Shown piece by piece: positions 13,042 to 15,110 of a stretch of DNA of 15,110 nt. A program made the position numbers and the translations under genes. Under the pieces are notes generated by a model that saw only the letters and a list, made by a program, of their open reading frames with translations, did no database searches and was not told the origin of the DNA. The first letter of the stretch is position 1. Every line of letters begins with the position of its first letter. Source of the stretch: Paracoccaceae bacterium (GTDB lineage Bacteria; Pseudomonadota; Alphaproteobacteria; Rhodobacterales; Rhodobacteraceae). The DNA lies in NCBI GenBank assembly GCA_030625695.1, contig DAOUQK010000044.1, positions 1 to 15,110 of the forward strand. Direction: 5' to 3'.

Positions 13042-13971
13042 CTACTTTGACCGAATGATCCGGTTCGCCAACACCCCGATGCCTTCGATCTCAAGCTCGA
13101 ACTCATCATCGGGTTCCAGACGTTTGCCGCTCTCCAGCCCACAGCCGGTGCCAACCGTACCCGAGCCGATGACTTCACCGGGATATATCGTTTCCGAGGC
13201 CGAGATATGTGCCAGAATGGCGGCAAAATCATGGTGCATATCGCGCGAATTGCCTCCGCCCCAGTCTACGCCATTAACCCGCGCCTGCATGTCCAGGGCC
13301 ACCGGATGCGGCACTTCATCCGCCGTCAGGATGAACGGCCCAAGGATGTTGCCAGTATCAAAATCCTTACCCTTGGCCGGACCCAACTGACCGGCCATTT
13401 CCACCATCTGGGCATCGCGCGCCGAAATATCATTCAGGATGGTATAGCCAAAGATGTGATCCGGGGCATCGGCGGCAGAAATATCCTTGCCTTGCTTGCC
13501 CACCACAATGGCCAGCTCCAGTTCAATATCCAGGAACTCAGCGTAAGACGGCCAGAGCACATCCGCATCGTGCCCAATAAACGACATCCGGTTGCCTTTG
13601 TAATAGATCGGTTGATCGTACCAGACCTGAGGAATGCCAAACGCCCGCCCGGTCATCTTTTCAGCCGCCGCAAAGCTGTTCTTCAGATGCGTCTCAAACA
13701 CCAGACAATCGCGGTATTGCACCGGTTTGAGAGGCGGCAAAAACGTCACATCCGCGGTTTTCAGAAGGGCGCGTTTGGTGGACCGGCGGATCAGGTGTTC
13801 CGCCTGTTCCAGACCATAGTCGCCCTCGTCAATCACCGACAGCATGTTGGTGAATGTCTGGGTTTCATACCGCGCCAGTTCCGCCGCCCGGTCGAGATCA
13901 AGCAACACCTCGTCGTCCAATGCGGCCACCACGCGGGACTTACCTTCGAATGAAACCGTTGCCAGGCGCAT
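13042..13971 (-). CDS. Fumarylacetoacetate hydrolase family protein
   Basis: A 309-residue cytosolic protein of the FAH superfamily, which hydrolyses or decarboxylates 1,3-dicarbonyl or related intermediates of aromatic catabolism with a divalent metal. The ATG at 13971 (MRLATVSFEGKSRVV) has AAGGA upstream, better than the ATG at 14034. Metal ligands are expected at Glu150, Glu152 (FLDIELELAIVVGKQGKDI) and Asp181 (GYTILNDISARDAQ). PVQYRDCLVFETHLKN (83-98), GKDFDTGNILGPF and IYPGEVIGSGTVGTGCGLE are other usual blocks. The N-terminal roughly 80 residues are the SH3-like lid found in two-domain members. It lies downstream of paaZ on the same strand, 146 bases away. The substrate cannot be named from sequence alone. 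Confidence 0.9.
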   Translation of the reverse strand: MRLATVSFEGKSRVVAALDDEVLLDLDRAAELARYETQTFTNMLSVIDEGDYGLEQAEHLIRRSTKRALLKTADVTFLPPLKPVQYRDCLVFETHLKNSFAAAEKMTGRAFGIPQVWYDQPIYYKGNRMSFIGHDADVLWPSYAEFLDIELELAIVVGKQGKDISAADAPDHIFGYTILNDISARDAQMVEMAGQLGPAKGKDFDTGNILGPFILTADEVPHPVALDMQARVNGVDWGGGNSRDMHHDFAAILAHISASETIYPGEVIGSGTVGTGCGLESGKRLEPDDEFELEIEGIGVLANRIIRSK

Positions 13972-14087
13972 GTGCTTGTTCCTTGATTGGGTAAGTTGAT
14001 GGTCAGCAATGGCAAAAGGGATACAGTGGCGCAAGGGGGGATGTTGCGGCTTAATAACAGGTCACGCTTTTGGCGGGGCCGCTCATC

Positions 14088-14105
14088 AAGCCCCGAAGGG
14101 GGCTT
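14088..14105. terminator. Hairpin between paaZ and the FAH-family gene
   Basis: AAGCCCC-GAAG-GGGGCTT is a perfect 7-base stem 13 bases after the paaZ stop codon. No T run follows on the paaZ strand (the right side reads TTTCTTC on the plus strand), so it could be a weak terminator or an mRNA-stabilising hairpin. Confidence 0.4.
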
Positions 14106-14117
14106 TCTTCGCAGCTT

Positions 14118-15110
14118 TTAAAAGGCCACCATGGTCAAAAGTTCATACTCAGCCACCTTGTCACTGTCCTGATTGGTCAGCGTCACATGCCAGCGCACCT
14201 CGCCATAGTTCTCATTGCGCGGCGTCTTCTTTTTCACGACGAGGCGGACAGAAATGGCATCCCCCGCGCTCACCGGTTTCATGAACCGCAGATTATCCAG
14301 CCCGGTATTGGCCAGAACCGGCCCCTCGTTGGGTTCCACAAACAGCCCCGCCGCAAAGCTGAGCAACAGGTATCCATGCGCCACCCGCCCCGGAAAGAAC
14401 GGATTCCGGCGCGCGGCAGCGTCATCCATATGGGCGTAAAAATTATCCCCGGTGAAATTGGCGAAATGTTCGATATCGTCCAGCGTGACGGTGCGCGGGT
14501 CCGTATACAGGGTTTCACCAATGCTAAGATCATGAAACCGCCGGGTGAACGGATGCACCGGACCTTTGACTTCTTGCGCGCCCGGCACCCAGGTCTTGGT
14601 AATTTCTGTCAGAATGTCAGGTGACCCCTGAATGGCGGTCCGTTGCATATAGTGCATCACACCGCGCACCCCGCCCAGTTCCTCTCCACCACCTGCCCGC
14701 CCCGGCCCACCATGCACCATATGCGGCAACGGTGATCCATGCCCGGTGCTTTCCTTCATCGAATCGCGGTTGTTGAAATATAGCCGCCCATGCATAGCAC
14801 CCGCGCCCAGCGCCACTTGACGTGCGACATCCGCGTCATGGGTAATTACTGACGCGACCAGTGACCCCTGCCCCCGGTTGGCCAATTCGATGGCATGGTC
14901 AAGATCGCGGTAACCCATGATGGTGCTGACCGGCCCGAAGGCTTCGGTTTCGTGCACTGCTTTGGCCTTGTCCGGGTCAGCGCAATGAAACAGCATTGGC
15001 GGCACAAACGCACCTTTGTCGGGGTCCGCGCCATCGACTGTGAAATTGTCAGGATCGCCAAATACCCGTTCGGCCTCGGCGGCGATCAAAGCGGCCTTAT
15101 CCAGAACGTC
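14118..15110 (-). CDS. paaZ: Bifunctional oxepin-CoA hydrolase / aldehyde dehydrogenase PaaZ, C-terminal part (runs off right edge)
   Basis: About 330 C-terminal residues are present; the frame is open through 15110 (DVLDKAALIAAEAERVFG). PaaZ opens the oxepin-CoA ring with its C-terminal enoyl-CoA hydratase (R-hydratase/MaoC-like) domain and oxidises the resulting aldehyde with its N-terminal dehydrogenase domain, in phenylacetate degradation. Seen here are the end of the dehydrogenase domain (TEAFGPVSTIMGYRDLDHA, LYFNNRDSMKESTGHGSPLP) and then a MaoC domain with FTGDNFYAHMDDAAAR, RNPFFPGRVAHGYLLL and LRFMKPVSAGDAISVRL, carrying the Asp-(x)-His hydratase residues. The dehydrogenase catalytic Cys and Glu lie beyond the edge. 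The PVHPFTRRFHDLSIGETLY linker between the domains and the HGGPGRAGGGEELGG loop match PaaZ rather than stand-alone aldehyde dehydrogenases. No other paa gene is in the window. Confidence 0.9.
   Translation of the reverse strand, partial: DVLDKAALIAAEAERVFGDPDNFTVDGADPDKGAFVPPMLFHCADPDKAKAVHETEAFGPVSTIMGYRDLDHAIELANRGQGSLVASVITHDADVARQVALGAGAMHGRLYFNNRDSMKESTGHGSPLPHMVHGGPGRAGGGEELGGVRGVMHYMQRTAIQGSPDILTEITKTWVPGAQEVKGPVHPFTRRFHDLSIGETLYTDPRTVTLDDIEHFANFTGDNFYAHMDDAAARRNPFFPGRVAHGYLLLSFAAGLFVEPNEGPVLANTGLDNLRFMKPVSAGDAISVRLVVKKKTPRNENYGEVRWHVTLTNQDSDKVAEYELLTMVAF

Noticed and set aside
13207..13953. Plus-strand 248-residue open frame
   Set aside because: It lies wholly antisense to the FAH-family gene, which shows clear family motifs; it is a GC-driven shadow.

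Overview
The window looks like an alphaproteobacterial chromosome, most likely Rhodobacterales (Roseobacter group). The grounds are the three-gene petABC cytochrome bc1 operon with Rhodobacter-type ligand spacing, a type II (RibH2-like) lumazine synthase behind an FMN riboswitch, the DapF second-cysteine motif GSSSCA, and high GC at third codon positions. This placement is inference; no search was run.

The left third (1 to about 5440) is an integrated mobile element that ends at the 3' end of a tRNA-Lys(UUU) gene. Next to the tRNA is a tyrosine-recombinase-like integrase (4062-5297, minus), then a small AlpA/excisionase-type HTH protein (3691-3924, minus) translationally coupled to an unrecognised 409-residue protein (2462-3691, minus). 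Facing these is a pair of small plus-strand ORFs (2110-2328 and 2298-2465), the second of which shares its stop-codon bases with the 409-residue gene. Further left is a largely gene-free stretch (about 1526-2109) holding three copies of a roughly 41-bp repeat, two of them forming a large inverted repeat. A leftward phage-like segment follows: two small ORFs and the first about 267 codons of a DUF4055-type portal protein. The portal is broken off by a truncated IS21-family istA entering from the left edge. The element therefore looks like a decayed or composite prophage/island whose other end lies outside the window.

The middle (5441-10743) is core chromosome. A dapF-mtaB pair (lysine/peptidoglycan biosynthesis and tRNA ms2t6A modification) overlaps by ATGA on the plus strand. 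Converging on it is petA-petB-petC on the minus strand (Rieske protein, cytochrome b, cytochrome c1), ending in a hairpin terminator near 7910-7946.

The right third (10975-15110) holds a glutathione S-transferase and a PaiB-like FMN-binding protein in likely operon order on the minus strand. Divergent from them on the plus strand is an FMN riboswitch controlling ribH2, closed by a strong terminator at 13003-13040. Two minus-strand catabolic genes follow: a fumarylacetoacetate-hydrolase family protein and the C-terminal part of paaZ (phenylacetate ring cleavage/oxepin-CoA pathway), which runs off the right edge.

The most interesting parts are the integration module (an integrase that appears to lack the canonical nucleophile position and has a hairpin over its ribosome binding site), the unknown 409-residue partner gene, the triple repeat, and the portal/IS21 scar.
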